64,000 nt of DNA from Proteles cristata cristata. Taxonomy: Eukaryota > Chordata > Mammalia > Carnivora > Hyaenidae. Below, piece by piece: positions 19,301-30,432 of the stretch. The DNA is taken from NCBI GenBank assembly GCA_017311185.1, contig JAESUZ010003902.1, positions 744,001 through 808,000 on the forward strand, read 5' to 3'. Within the stretch, counting starts at the first letter, position 1, and the number at the start of each line of letters is the position of its first letter. The notes beneath the pieces were generated by a model, which was given only the letters and a program-made list of their open reading frames with translations, was not told where the DNA came from and did no database searches. The position numbers were made by a program, and so were the translations under genes.

Positions 19301-22300
19301 CCACGAACCGCGAGATCATGACCTGAGCGAAAGTTGGACGCTTAACCGACTAAGCCACCCGGGCGCCCCCCGTAGAGCTTACTTTAAAAGGGGGGTGGAG
19401 CGGGCAGGAGGCCAAAGCCACCACCTTCGACCCCTGCAGTGTGGTCTCACCCCCACCCCACCCTGTCCCTGCAGAAGCATTGTACTACACAGACGACACA
19501 GCCATGGCCAGGGCCCTCGTGCAGTCTCTGCTGGCCAAGGAGGCCTTCGACGAGGTGGACATGGCTCACAGGTGAGAGGGCGGAGCCCAGGGTGAGGCAA
19601 AGCAGGTGGGCAGAATGACTGTGCTGCTTGACCAGAGCGGTGTCATCAGTGCATGCTGGGCCCCCACCTGAGCAGGACGCTGTGATGCTGCCGCGCCTTC
19701 CCAAGCCAGAGGTGACAGCCCTGCTGGGACAGGCACCTCGGGTCCCTAATGCCTCCTCTTTTCCTGGCAGCTGGAGTTCTCTCCCAGCCCTGACAGGCAT
19801 CGTTTCATTCCTCATCCCGTCTCCATTCCATCCCCTAGATTTGCTCAGGAGTACAAGAAAGACCCTGACCGGGGCTACGGCGCCGGAGTAGTCACTGTCT
19901 TCAAGAAGCTCCTGAGCCCCAAGTGCTGTGACGTCTTCGAGCCTGCCCGGGCCCAGTTTAATGGGAAAGGCTCCTACGGCAACGGGGGTGCCATGCGGGT
20001 GGCCGGCATCTCGCTGGCCTACAGCAGCGTCCAGGACGTGCAGAAGGTAATCCAGGCGGGCTGACTGCCGGGCTCTCCCCTGCCATCCCTCTTCTCTGCA
20101 GGTCTGGTTCTGTGACAGCGTCTTTTGCCTCTGCTGCCTCTGCCCTAGTTTGCCCGGCTCTCGGCCCAGCTGACACACGCCTCCTCCCTGGGCTACAATG
20201 GTGCCATCCTGCAGGCCTTGGCCGTGCACCTGGCTTTGCAGGGGGAGTCATCCAGTGAGCACTTCCTCCAGCAACTCCTGGGCCACATGGAAGAGCTGGA
20301 GAGTGACGCCCAGTCTGTCTCGGATGCCAGGGAGTGAGTATATGGGGTGGAGGCCGGCTGGAAGGATATTTACGGGTGTGCGTGCGTGGCGGGGTCCTCT
20401 GGCATGGCCATGATTTTAAGTTCATTTATTTATTTTAAGAGTGAGAGAGAGAGAGCGCGTGCAGTCATATGTGCGAGCAGGAGGGAGAGAGAATCCCAAG
20501 CAGGTTCTGAGCTGTCAGCGCAGAGCCCAACACAGGGCTTGATCTCATGAATCGTGAGATCATGACCTGAGCCAAAATCAAGAGTCAGATGCTGGGGCGC
20601 CTGGGTGGCCTAGGCAGTTAAGCATCCGGCTCTTGATTTCGGCTCAGGTCATGATCTCACAGTTTGTGAGGTCGAGCCCTACGTTGGGCTCTGCGCTGAT
20701 ATCGTGGGTCCTACTTGGGATTCTCTCTCTCCTTCTCTCTCTGCCCCTCCCCTGCTCATGCTCTTTCTCACTCTCTCTCAAAATAAATACATATTTTTTT
20801 AAATCCTCACATATTTAAAAAAGAGAGGCGCCTGGGTGGTTCATTCGGTTAAGCGTCTCACTTCAGCTCAGGCCATGATCTCAAGATTCACGAGTTTGAG
20901 CCCCACATTGGGCTCACTGCTGTCAGTGCAGAGCCTGCTTCAGTTCTCTGTCTCCCTCTCTCTCTGCCCCTCCACCACCTCCTCCCTCTCAATCTTTCTG
21001 AATAAACATTAAAAAAAAAAAAAAAAGAATTGGATGCTTAACCAACTGAGCCACCCAGGCGCCCCTGAAACCTCCCTTCTTTAATTGCAGATTCTTAGGA
21101 GGGGTGGGAAGAGCCCCTTTGCCTTGACTCTGCTTCGAGGCTCTTAGAATACCAGAGGATTAAAAAAGACCCACTTCTTGTCAGAAATCTGTGCTAGGTG
21201 TCAGCCTGATCACATCCTGCCTTGCCCTCCCACACCCCTTCCCCTGCCTTCCATCTCTACCCTCCTCCTGGCTCCGGCCGCACTGAAATCTCACCCCTGC
21301 CCCACAGGTTGGGCATGGAAGAACGTCCCTATTCCAGCCGACTGAAGAAGATCAGAGCCCTTCTAGAGCAGGACTCCGTGTCCAGAGAGGAGGTGGTGTC
21401 TGAGCTAGGTGGGTAGGCCCCCCACTGCATCCGTCATCCTCACGGCTAGGCCGGGGCGTGGGGCAAGACAGGACCCTGGCGGCGTGCCCGCGCTCGTGGT
21501 TTTGCCTGGGGCTGCTGTGACAGCAGAGCCAGCTCTGTGCAGGCCCCATGTGGGGTTGTAAGCACAGCACCTTCCTGCTCTGGGGCTCCTCTAGGGCCGT
21601 AGCAGCTTCAGCCTTACAGATAAATGTCCCCAGAAATGGCAGGTGGCTACTGGTTTGGACAGTGGGTGTTGATAACCAATGCTTCCTTACACGGCACTCG
21701 CCCTGTGTTCTGGGCACCGTGCAGGACTTCACCTGTGGCCCTGTGAAAGTCTCTGACTTCATTCCCTCTCTGCCTGAGGTGTCGAATCCCAGAAACAGGA
21801 ATCTTAGCTATTAGGGAACTTTCCTTTTTTTTTTTTTTTTTAACTTTTTTTTTTTAATGTTTTATTTATCTCTGAGAGAGAGAAAGAGAGACATCGTGAG
21901 GGGGGGAGGGTCAGAGAGAGCAGGAGATACAGAATCTGAAGACAGGCTCCAGGCTCTGAGCTAGCCATCAGCACAGAGCCCAATGCGGGGCTCGAACCCA
22001 CGAACCGTGAGATCATGACCTGAGCCGAAGTTGGACGCTTAACTGAGCCACCCTGGCGCCCTTCCTTTTTTTTTTTTTTTTTAATGTTTTTTATTTATTT
22101 CTGAGAGGAGAGAGAAAGAGTATGAGCAGGGGGTGGTCAGAGAGAAAGGGAGATACAGAATCTGAAACAGGCTCCAGGCTCTGAGCTGGCTGTCAGCACA
22201 GAGCCCGAGGCGGGGCTCGAACCCATGAACCGGGAGATCATGACCTGAGCCGAAGTCAGACGCTTAACTGACTGAGCCACCCAGGTACCCCATGGGAACT

Positions 22301-22783
22301 TTCCTGATCCCATGGCTAGCAGGAGGGAGAGCCAGAATTTGAGCCTGGGTAGTCTAATTCTAGAGCCCATGGTCTGAATCACGGCCCGGCTTGAAGCTGA
22401 GAGTATTCGCTTGGGGTGAGTGACCAGAAGAAGCCTGGAGACATAGAGAGGGGGTGAGTGCCATGTCTCCATACGTTGGCTTCCCTACAGGGAATGGCAT
22501 TGCTGCCTTTGAATCTGTGCCCACTGCCATCTACTGCTTCCTGCGCTGCATGGAGCCTGACCCCGAGATTCCCTCTGCTTTCAACAGTCTCCAAAGGACT
22601 CTTATCTACTCCATCTCCCTGGGGGGCGACACAGACACCATTGCCACCATGGCTGGGGCCATTGCCGGGGCCTACTATGGGATGGAACAGGTGCCAGAGA
22701 GCTGGCAGCAAAGCTGCGAGGGCTACGAGGAGACAGACGTCCTGGCCCAGAGCCTGCACCGGCTCTTCCAGAAGAGTCTGTGA
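16031..22783 (+). CDS. ADPRS: ADP-ribosylserine hydrolase ARH3, complete (6 exons, 367 aa)
   Basis: ARH3 (ADPRHL2) removes serine-linked ADP-ribose and degrades poly(ADP-ribose) after DNA damage, in nucleus, cytosol and mitochondria, using two magnesium ions. Exons: 16031-16250, 19475-19571, 19839-20046, 20149-20333, 21308-21408, 22491-22783; all introns are GT-AG and in frame. The Ala-rich N-terminus (MAVAAAAAMTAAG) precedes RSLSRFRGCLAGALLGDCVG. Metal and catalytic residues are in place: Glu44 in SVYEAHD, Asp80-Asp81 in YYTDDTAM, and Asp317, Asp319, Thr320 in GGDTDT, each offset by 3 from the human positions I recall (41, 77/78, 314/316/317). The glycine-rich loop GKGSYGNGGAMR is present. 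The chain is about 4 residues longer than human ARH3, from extra N-terminal residues and one extra C-terminal Leu. A second ATG in the Ala-rich leader is an alternative start. Should be enzymatically active. Confidence 0.97.
17090..17290 (+). mobile_element. CAN SINE in ADPRS intron 1
   Basis: GGGAGCCTGGGTGGCTTAG head to AAATAAAAAAATAAACATT tail. AAAGCATTTTCA occurs on both sides as target duplication. Confidence 0.93.
17300..18815. other. ADPRS intron 1, possible ancient repeat remnants
   Basis: Purine-rich unique-looking DNA. Stretches at about 17305-17480 and 18530-18720 have the texture of an old interspersed repeat (for example TGGTCTGCTTTGAGAAAGAATTTTCTGGCT), but I cannot name the family. 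No exon is seen. Confidence 0.35.
18908..19122 (-). mobile_element. CAN SINE, first of a same-site minus pair
   Basis: Full-length reverse copy with T-rich start and GCCACCCAGGCACCCC end, bounded by CGTAGAGCTTACTTTA on both sides. Confidence 0.94.
19139..19370 (-). mobile_element. CAN SINE, second of a same-site minus pair
   Basis: Full-length reverse copy ending GCCACCCGGGCGCCCCC, again bounded by CGTAGAGCTTACTTTA (19123-19138 and 19371-19386). It lies only about 90 bp before ADPRS exon 2. Confidence 0.94.
20415..21065 (-). mobile_element. CAN SINE (minus) split by two plus CAN SINEs
   Basis: A reverse SINE starts at 20415 (TTTTAAGTTCATTTATTTATTTTAAG), breaks off at 20593 and finishes at 21027-21065 (TTAACCAACTGAGCCACCCAGGCGCCCC). 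Two plus copies sit in between, at 20594-20812 and 20826-21024. All lie in ADPRS intron 4. Confidence 0.88.
21826..22063 (-). mobile_element. CAN SINE in ADPRS intron 5
   Basis: Reverse full-length copy with long poly-T start, ending GAGCCACCCTGGCGCCC. It forms a head-to-tail pair with the next copy; the pair is bounded by GGGAACTTTCCT (21814-21825 and 22294-22305), and TTCCT recurs between them. Confidence 0.93.
22064..22293 (-). mobile_element. CAN SINE in ADPRS intron 5
   Basis: Second reverse copy of the pair, ending GAGCCACCCAGGTACCCC, with the right target repeat at 22294-22305. Confidence 0.93.
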
Positions 22784-23305
22784 GGGCCACAGCTGCTGGG
22801 GCTCCGCTGTGTCCAGCAGGACCAACTACAGTTCAGATTGGAAACCCAGAGGCTCCCCAGGGGCGTGGGTGGCTGCCTCCATCATCCTGCCCTGTGGGCA
22901 GAGCACACCGCTGGGGCTGGGCCTCTGGGGGAGGTCACAGCACCATGAGCATGGGGGGCCGGTGCCTCCACGGAGCCTGCGCTCTGGCTCCCTGCAGAGC
23001 CTCAGGCGAGCCTGGCGCCTCGGGCACGTGGGAGGGATCCAGGCAGCTCTGATCTTGGAAGGGTGTTTGTGGCATTTTCCTTTATTATCTAAGACATGGG
23101 GTTGGGAGGGGGCCAGAAATGATGAGCAATAGCATCATTTCTCCGTGTTGGGATTTAGCCAGTTTCCCAGAGAACACGTCTTTGGGCCGAGCCCTGGGCG
23201 GTGAGTTTACAGGGTCGGGAAGCCCGCACTTGCGCCCAGCTGATGTAGATGCCTGGCCCTCGACTGCCATGGGGCTTAGTAACAGCTTCCAGCAGAACTC
23301 CCAGC

Positions 23306-23311
23306 AATAAA
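23306..23311 (+). terminator. ADPRS: ADPRS poly(A) signal AATAAA
   Basis: AATAAA about 520 bp past the stop, followed by CAGTTGTTGGTAAATCCTGCC and a TGGTTG stretch typical of downstream GU elements. Confidence 0.85.
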
Positions 23312-23339
23312 CAGTTGTTGGTAAATCCTGCCACTGGTT

Positions 23340-24535
23340 GCCAAATCTCTCCTGTGCCCCGAATGGATTCTCTTCCACCCCACCCTTGACCTTCTCAAGC
23401 CCGGTGCCTCTTTATCGGCTCTGCCAGGAGCTAGGAACACAAGGCTGCTGGGGTGTCAGGCAGGCCCCCCAGTTCTTCCTGTGGGCTGCACGGCTGTTCG
23501 GCCAGAAAGGGCAGAGGGGGCATGGTTTGGTCCTGTGGTCAGAGTGGCCCAGGCAGTGGACAAAACAGGCCAGATGTCCGTGGTCTCAGAGCCTGACTTC
23601 TCCATGGGTTGCTCCCCAAGCAGGACCCAAGAACAGGACGCCTGTAGGAGGCTGCAGAGGGCACCCTCTCCCACCGGACGGCCAACCATGGGGCGAGGAG
23701 GGCGCGTCATGCCTGTGCCCTGCGTGGACGGAAGGCCGTGTGCTGCATTCTGTACCTCAGGCCCCGGTCAAAGGCCCTGGCTTGAGAGACAGTTCTGTAC
23801 ACCATTTTGAGGAAAGGAAAATTAAAACGGAGAAGACCTCCCCCCTTAAACTTTCAGGGATATTCTCAGAGTACCTTTCCAGCCTCAGTGGAGAGAGAAG
23901 CACGCCCAGCTTTGCGGCTAGCCTGAGGTTCAAGGCCTGGTGAGCAGGTCTGCTTTGAGCCAGGAGGGTGTCCTGCCAGGCCAGGCCAAACCACAGGCCT
24001 TTCCAGGGCTTGGACTGTTTCCGGTTTGCTGCCCCCATTCCTTTTACCGGGGACAGATGCCTGGTGCCGAGCATGGGAAGCTGTGGGCAGGGACTTCCAG
24101 TCCCGGACAGCACCTCCCGTCGTGCCTTTAGCAAGGGGCCTGGCATGGGCCCCACCCTCAGGGTCAAAGATTCATGAGTTCATTCATAATTTTTATCAGA
24201 TGTTGAAACTTGGTCCTTGGGATCCTGAGCCTGCCCTCCTGCTCCAGCACCCCTGAGAGCTTGCCGGAATGTTCTAGGGAAGCTCGAACCATCTCCCCCA
24301 GCTCCAGGCCCAGTCACTGCCTTGCCTTGGTTGCTTCAAATGCCTCTTGGCGTTTACTTGGTGCAGAGCCTTGGCAGCTTAGGAGCATCAAGCATTTGTG
24401 CCGTGGTGGCGACAGAGCCTGGGGCCGGGGGCCTAGGGAGGAGGCGCCGAGCGGGAGCCTCAGAGCGCTCCCTGGATGCCCTGTGAAATCCAGAGGCTTG
24501 AGAGGCCTCCCCATCAACGCCAGTTCCTGCACAGC
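23340..24535. other. ADPRS-COL8A2 convergent intergenic spacer
   Basis: About 1.2 kb between the two poly(A) sites of converging genes. It is GC-rich and without SINEs. Open frames exist on both strands but show no family features. Confidence 0.6.
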
Positions 24536-24539
24536 GCTG

Positions 24540-26832
24540 TCTTATATAACAGGTTTTATTGAGGTGTATCAATACAGTCAATGCTGCTGTTTTTCTTTTC
24601 AAAGATAAGTCCCATGCTTTTGGGGTTGTGGGGTTTTTTTTGATTCCCAAGTGCATTTTTTCCCGAATTTTCTGTAACACAGGGCACATAATAGGTATGT
24701 AGAGAACTAAGCTTCCTATACCAAGTTAGAAATGAAATCACTAATGAAAATACTTAAATCTTAATCTTAAAAAAAAAAAAACCTAGGAATCAGAATATAA
24801 AAATGCACCAAGGTACTGTAGTTTTCATAGTTAAAACTTGGCATCATTTATCAAAGCTGGTCATTTAGGTGGACACCTGGAACTAAAATCCCACAGACGT
24901 TTCAGAAACACCAGCCACCCCTCCCCAAAGGCTTCAGGAATGACATTTAGTGGAAGCTCAGTTCTATGAAATAGCTTTTTCTGCCTCCCCCAGTGCCCTT
25001 CTTAGTCCCCTGAGCTCCCCTTGAGGGCTGGTGAGTTTCTGCCCATTAGAACCCCTCCCTGACTGGGCAGGTGATGGTGGCTTCCGCCCAGGAAGGTGGC
25101 TGAGCAAGGGACCCCACCAGGCTTGGTTTGAGACTCCTTCTCTTGGGCATCGGGAATCAAGAAATCCACCATGAACCCCAGCCAAAACCTGTTAAAAGTG
25201 TCACTTGGCAGCTTTGGGTTTTGCTCCTTTTGAAAGACAAAGCAAGCAGTCAAATGGCCTACTTTGTTGGGAGAAGTGGGTCAGGGAGGGAGGCCTGGCG
25301 AGGGGCCCAGGGGACCGCAGTCCAGTGAGCCAGCAGTCAGCCACCGCCCTCCTGTTTTCAGCATGGACAGTCTGGTGCTGGCCAGAACTGGAGCGATGTG
25401 AGACCACACTGGGTGACCCAGGTTCACTCGGTACAGAGAAATGGGCCGGCCTGGGGAGGCCTGACGGAGACGCCCAGAGCCACCAGGGCAAGTGGCCAGC
25501 TTTGCCCCAGCACTAATCTCTGCTTTATCTACTGAGCTTGAACTAGGGGGTGGGAGAGGGAGCTTGCCTGTTTCCTGCAGGTGGGGGCTCTGCTTGGGGA
25601 AAATGGCAGGAACATCCAGTCAACTCATTCCAAAGGGGCCTATTCGCACCCTTTTTCTCAGAGCCTCAGCCTTCTGGGCCCTAATCCTACTTAGAACAGG
25701 AAATTGGAACCAGAGGGTGGAAGGAGAGGAAGCCCCTTCAGATTAACCCCCTGGTAGACACACATACCCTCCATACGGTTCTTGTTGAGAAGCAGCAGGC
25801 AGGAGCTTTCTTCATCCCCGAGCTTGTGTGTACCTTGTTCTGAGGGCCAAAAAAGAGGCTCTCTGCCTTGGGGACACTCGGGTTGGGGGTGGCAAGGATA
25901 CCTTACAATTTTGTATGAGAACATCAGCCCTCCCCCAGCAGGTGAAAGGAGAGAACGAGAGGACACTCGTGTTCACCGATGGTCGCTCCTGCCTCGTGCC
26001 TGCTACGGCAGTCCCCAAGGGCCTGTGCGGCGGCCCTTAGGCTGAGCAGAGCAGGCTGGGAGCTGGAGATGAATATGAGGGGCTGCCATCCTGCCCCGGG
26101 TCCAGGCCCCTCCTGTCACAAACCGCTGCTCCTGTGGCTGCAGCCGGAGCAGAGAGGGGGCTGGCCCTTCCCTGGAGCCTGCAGGAGGGGCCACGCACCT
26201 TGTACAGGCCTGATGCCACAGCATCACCCTGGGTTTGCAGTCCTGGCTCCTGGCACCTCAATGCCCCTCGCCCTTTGCTTTCCCCTGGAAACAAAAACCC
26301 TTCAGGGGACCCACCATCATCTGCCCGAGGTCCCGGGAGAGCTGGAAGAGCCCCAGCCAAGATCCGAGGGTGGCCATGCTTCATCCCTTAATCAGGTGGC
26401 ATCCGGAGCCCAGCAAGAAGGGCAGGGCTTGGCCCGTGTCTCCCTGGGAAACCGGCACAGGGAGCGCAGGCCCCTCTCAGCTCTGACTCCCGAGAAGCAG
26501 CATCCTTCACCGCCCAGCAGAGCCCAGGACTCCCAACGGGGCAGGGGTCTCCGTCAGCTGGGCTGAGCATCCTGGAGCCCCGCCTGCAATGGGGGTGCAG
26601 CCCCAGCACTGCACAGACACTTGGGGGAGAGGAACCCAGGCCAGCCTCTTCCAGGAACCGCCTCAGCCTGCGTGGAGGGAGAAACCGAATCCATCTCCTC
26701 GGGCCAAGGCCACGGCCGCCTGTTTCCACGTCTGTTCAGCCTTTGGTTTTTTTTCTTTAAATGGAGGTTCTTGTAACTGAGAATGTCTACCACTAAAGAG
26801 GAGAAGGCCAAGGCGGCAGGGCCCCCGTGGTG
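24540..26832 (-). other. COL8A2: COL8A2 3' UTR
   Basis: About 2.3 kb of unique DNA between the COL8A2 stop codon and the poly(A) signal. It is SINE-free, unlike the flanking introns. It is part of the same last exon as most of the coding sequence. Confidence 0.65.
24555..24560 (-). terminator. COL8A2: COL8A2 poly(A) signal (minus)
   Basis: TTTATT on plus reads AATAAA on minus, about 2.27 kb past the COL8A2 stop, followed on minus by ACCTGTTATATAAG. The implied 3' UTR length fits the long COL8A2 3' UTR I recall. Confidence 0.7.
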
Positions 26833-29490
26833 TTATGTGGGGCAGAGCAAGAACCCTGAAAAGGAGGAGTGGATGTACTCGGTGGAGTAGAGGCCGTTGG
26901 CCTGGTCCGACGGCATCTGCACCCAGACCTGGTCGTTGGGCCGCAGCTGGAGCACAGCCCCGCCAGATGCCTGGTCCAGGTAGCCCTTCTTGTATTCATC
27001 ATAGGTGTATGTGGCTGGCACGTTGTTCTTGTACAGGGCCACCCACACGTTGGTGCCCTTGACGTGCACGTGGTAAGCAAAGTAGTAGACCCCACCCACA
27101 GGGCAGGTGAAGATGCCAGTGGCCGGGTTGTAGCCGCTGTGACCATTGTAGAGAGTCCGGTCAAACTTAACAGGCATGCCCGAGGCGGGGAAGGGCGAAG
27201 TGAGCACAGCGGTGAAGGCGGGTGTGGCGTGGGCCGACAGCTCGCCCAGCCCGAACTGTGGCTTGCCCCCCTTGCCCAGCACAGCGCCCTCCACACCACC
27301 GTTGGGTAGGTGCAGGCCAGCGATGCCAGTCTCATCAAAGGCCCCAGGGGCCCCAGGGGGACCAGGTGGCCCGGGAGGCCCAGGAGGACCAGTGAGTCCT
27401 GGGGAACCGGGGACCCCAGGGGGCCCTGTAGGCCCAGCCACTCCGGGTTCCCCCACTTTCCCCTCTCCAGGGGGTCCTGGCAAGCCGGGTTCACCCTTCA
27501 GGCCTGGCAGTCCCTGGGGCCCGATAGGACCAGCTGGGCCCTGGAGACCTGGGATTCCTGAGGGGCCCCTCAGGCCGGGCTGCCCAGGAAGCCCCAAGTC
27601 ACCCTTCTGCCCCAGGGCTCCTGCTACCCCTGGTCCCCCAGGGCGGCCCGTGAAACCCGGCTCACCTTTGGGCCCAGTTGGTCCAGGGGGTCCATGGGCC
27701 CCAGGAAGTCCCCTCTCTCCTGGGAGCCCAGGTTTTCCAGCCAGGCCACTAGGCCCCTGGTCACCCCGAATACCAGGCAATCCTGGGGGTCCTCCAGGCC
27801 CTGTCTCTCCCTTGGGCCCAGGGGGCCCACGTCTGCCAGGGAGCCCTGCAGACCCTGGAAGTCCTGGGGGGCCCCCAAGGCCTTGCGGGCCCTGCTCCCC
27901 TGGCTCTCCATCCTCACCTGGCTCACCCCTGTCCCCCAAGAGTCCTGGGACCCCAGCTGGGCCCCTGTCCCCCTTGGGGCCTGGCAGTCCTGGCACCCCG
28001 TAGCCAGTGGGGCCTATCAGGCCAGGGGGGCCCCGGGTTCCTGGTTCCCCTTTGGCCCCTGCTGGGCCCTGTGGCCCTGGTACCCCTGCCGCCCCTGGTA
28101 TCCCCACACCGTCCACCCCTGGGGGCCCTTTTGGGCCCAGAGGCCCTGGCTCCCCCCTGGGCCCTGGCACTCCGGGAGGCCCCGACTCACCCTTATCTCC
28201 AGGGGCCCCAGGAAGCCCATCCAAACCCGGTTTGCCCAAGCCAGCTGGACCAGGGAGGCCAGGTGGTCCAGGGGCACCTCCCTGCCCTGGGGCCCCAGGT
28301 AGCCCTGGCTGGCCCACTCCATTATCCCCCTTGAGGCCTCGATCACCTGGGGGCCCGGGCTCCCCCTGGGGCCCTGGCTCCCCTCCGAATCCTGGGGGAC
28401 CCGGCACCCCTTGGGGGCCTGGCTTCCCAGGGACGGCAATGCCTGAGGGCCCAGGGAGGCCAGGAGGTCCTGGGGGGCCCCGGAGGCCCTGGTCCCCCCG
28501 TATCCCTGGCTCTCCCCGAAGCCCTGGCTGCCCTGGTGGTCCTGCCTTGCCTGGGAGCCCTGGGGGACCAGCCTTGCCCATCCGGGAGAAGCCAGGGGGG
28601 CCAGCGGGGCCAGGCTGTCCGTGTAGCCCTGGCTTTCCGGTGCCTGGTTTTCCCGGGAAGCCAGGAGGGCCAGGGGGCCCCCGAGGCCCAGGCTTCCCAG
28701 GTGGACCCGGCTCGCCTTTCAGGTCCATTGGCAGCAACGGTAGAGGCATTTCTGAGGGAGAGAGAGAAGGTGGCGGTCAGGGTCCCGGCCAGTGGAGCCG
28801 ATGGACCCATCTACCCACACCCTCATGGGGTCCACTGCAACGGCTCACAAAGACCATGCTCCGTCTCCCCTTCCGTCTGTACATGGATGATGGGGTTTAG
28901 GGGTGGTCCAGTGGCCATCCTGGGGGCTCCTAGCACCCAACCCACCCAGGCCCGGCCTTCCCAAGAGCTTGGGGTGACTTTCGTCCCCGCAAGACCTGGG
29001 GGGGGGGGAGGCCGCCAGGTGGCGCCAGCAGCCCTCCTTAGAAGCAGTCACAGCGGGGTGCCCCTACTTCGGTCCCACCCCTTCCCCACCCCACCTGAAA
29101 ACCCCCTCTGCCAGCCGCCCACTTCCGGCCGCTCGGAGGTCGGAGGCCCACCCCCAACCCCCCTAACCGGCGTCGGGAAGAAAAGGGAAGAGGGCAAGGT
29201 CTCTGGTGGAGATGGAGAGGCCGTGGCTGGGGACCGGGGAGCAGCCGGTGGGGGTCAGGAGCTGTCTGAGACCCTGCCTGCGGGGCGGGGAGGCGCTCAC
29301 CCAGGTACTGGCCCTTGCCCTCGCGGAAGGGCGGCCCCACGGGTCCTTTGTGCATGGGCTGCACGTACTTCACCGGCGCGTATCCCGCTGCCCCGCCGGC
29401 CCCGCCTCCGGTGGCCGCCCGCGGTCCGCACCCCAACAGCAGCAGCAGCAGCAGTGGCAGCGGAGACAGGGGCGTCAGGGCCCCCCGCAT
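26833..29490 (-). CDS. COL8A2: Collagen alpha-2(VIII) chain, complete (2 coding exons, 702 aa)
   Basis: Type VIII collagen is a short-chain network collagen, the main component of Descemet's membrane under the corneal endothelium and also of vascular matrix. Coding exons on minus: 29301-29490 (63 codons plus one base) and 26833-28751, joined ...QYL-E-MPLP across a GT-AG intron of 549 bp. Order: signal peptide (about residues 1-22, poly-Leu, ending LLGCG); short NC2 domain ([19 protein letters not shown]); interrupted Gly-X-Y triple helix from [11 protein letters not shown] to [14 protein letters not shown]-terminal C1q-like NC1 domain of about 135 residues ([30 protein letters not shown], ending SGFLLCPT). 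It is one residue shorter than the human chain as I recall it, in the signal peptide. Leu449 and Gln454, matching human Leu450 and Gln455 (mutated in corneal endothelial dystrophy), have the normal residues. Identity is certain. Confidence 0.98.
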
Positions 29491-29506
29491 GGCGTCCGCG
29501 GGCGTG
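29301..29506 (-). other. COL8A2: COL8A2 start-codon exon
   Basis: On minus the acceptor TCCTCCCTGCAG/CACGCC puts the exon start at 29506, leaving 16 untranslated bases before ATG (29488-29490). The donor is TACCTGG/GTGAGC. The presence of an acceptor shows that further 5' exons must exist upstream. Confidence 0.85.
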
Positions 29507-30432
29507 CTGCAGGGAGGAACCGAGAGGGGCCATCGAGCCAGCCCCTGGGGTGGTAGCACCAGCCCCAGGGGCTCACAAAAAGATCAGCATGTACATGCTA
29601 CTCACAAGCAATGCCCAGAGTGCCAGCGTCTGCGGAAGTTACCTGCGACAACTCACAACTCCACCCAGGGCTCTCCATCGGCACCTGGCGAATGGGCCTC
29701 TGCCCTGGACGACACTCTCCCCCAGACCAGCCACTCTGCAGCCAGACACACTTCCAGAGCACCCATGTGACCCCGGCACACCCTGCTAAAAACCCTTTAT
29801 GATAGATAACACCCACTACCATGTGCTGGGCTGGCTCTCTGCCAGGTACTGGGCTGAGTTCTCCAGAGGCAGGAACTCACTTAATGCTCTCAATACCTTA
29901 ACAAGTTATTAGCACTGTCATCCCCATTTTCCAGATGACAAAACTAAAGCAAAAGTCAGCAGAACCAGGGGCTGACTAAGGTCTGTCTGACTTCACATTA
30001 TGTTGATGGTACCCATGTGGGGCTCCCCTCAGCCTTCAGGACCTTCTGTGGTGAAGGCATTCAAAGCCTTTTTAAATCTAGTCTGTGCCTGTGTCTCTGA
30101 CCCTATCATCTACCACCCCTTCTCTGCTTCTCTCCACCGTACCTTTGCCCCAGACACCGGGCAGCCTCACACTTCTGGGCCCTTGCTTCTGATGTTTCTC
30201 TACCTGTAATGTTCTTTCAGTTTCCTACTCATCCTTCAAGGCCCCTGGGAAGCCATCACCCCTTCCTCTACACAGCTAACCCCTCACTCCTTTGTGTCCT
30301 GACCTAACCCTGTCACAGCATTTAGCCCAGCTCTGAGAACAGGGCCCAGGTGAGGAAGAAGCACAGATGAGGACACCCAGCCTGCGCTCTCGAGCTGGAG
30401 TTTCCACTCTGCGAACCTCGCCTTCCTCATGG

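Larger units (their letters stand above)
18817..19388 (+). mobile_element. Old CAN SINE head interrupted twice
   Basis: The plus-strand head (GGGGCGCCTGGCTCAATCAG to GGACGTAGAGCTTACTTTA) is broken by two minus-strand SINEs. The motif CGTAGAGCTTACTTTA occurs three times, at 18890, 19123 and 19371. Confidence 0.85.

Noticed and set aside
27176..28900. Long plus-strand open frames (275 and 297 codons) rich in Gly and Pro opposite COL8A2
   Set aside because: They are the antisense of Gly-X-Y coding DNA: GGN and CCN codons read as CCN and GGN on the other strand, so the antisense is open and collagen-like by composition. No start context, splice logic or domain supports a gene.
28536..29789. 417-codon plus-strand open frame
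   Set aside because: It runs antisense through COL8A2 coding DNA, an intron and the signal-peptide exon without any recognisable domain; GC-rich composition explains it.
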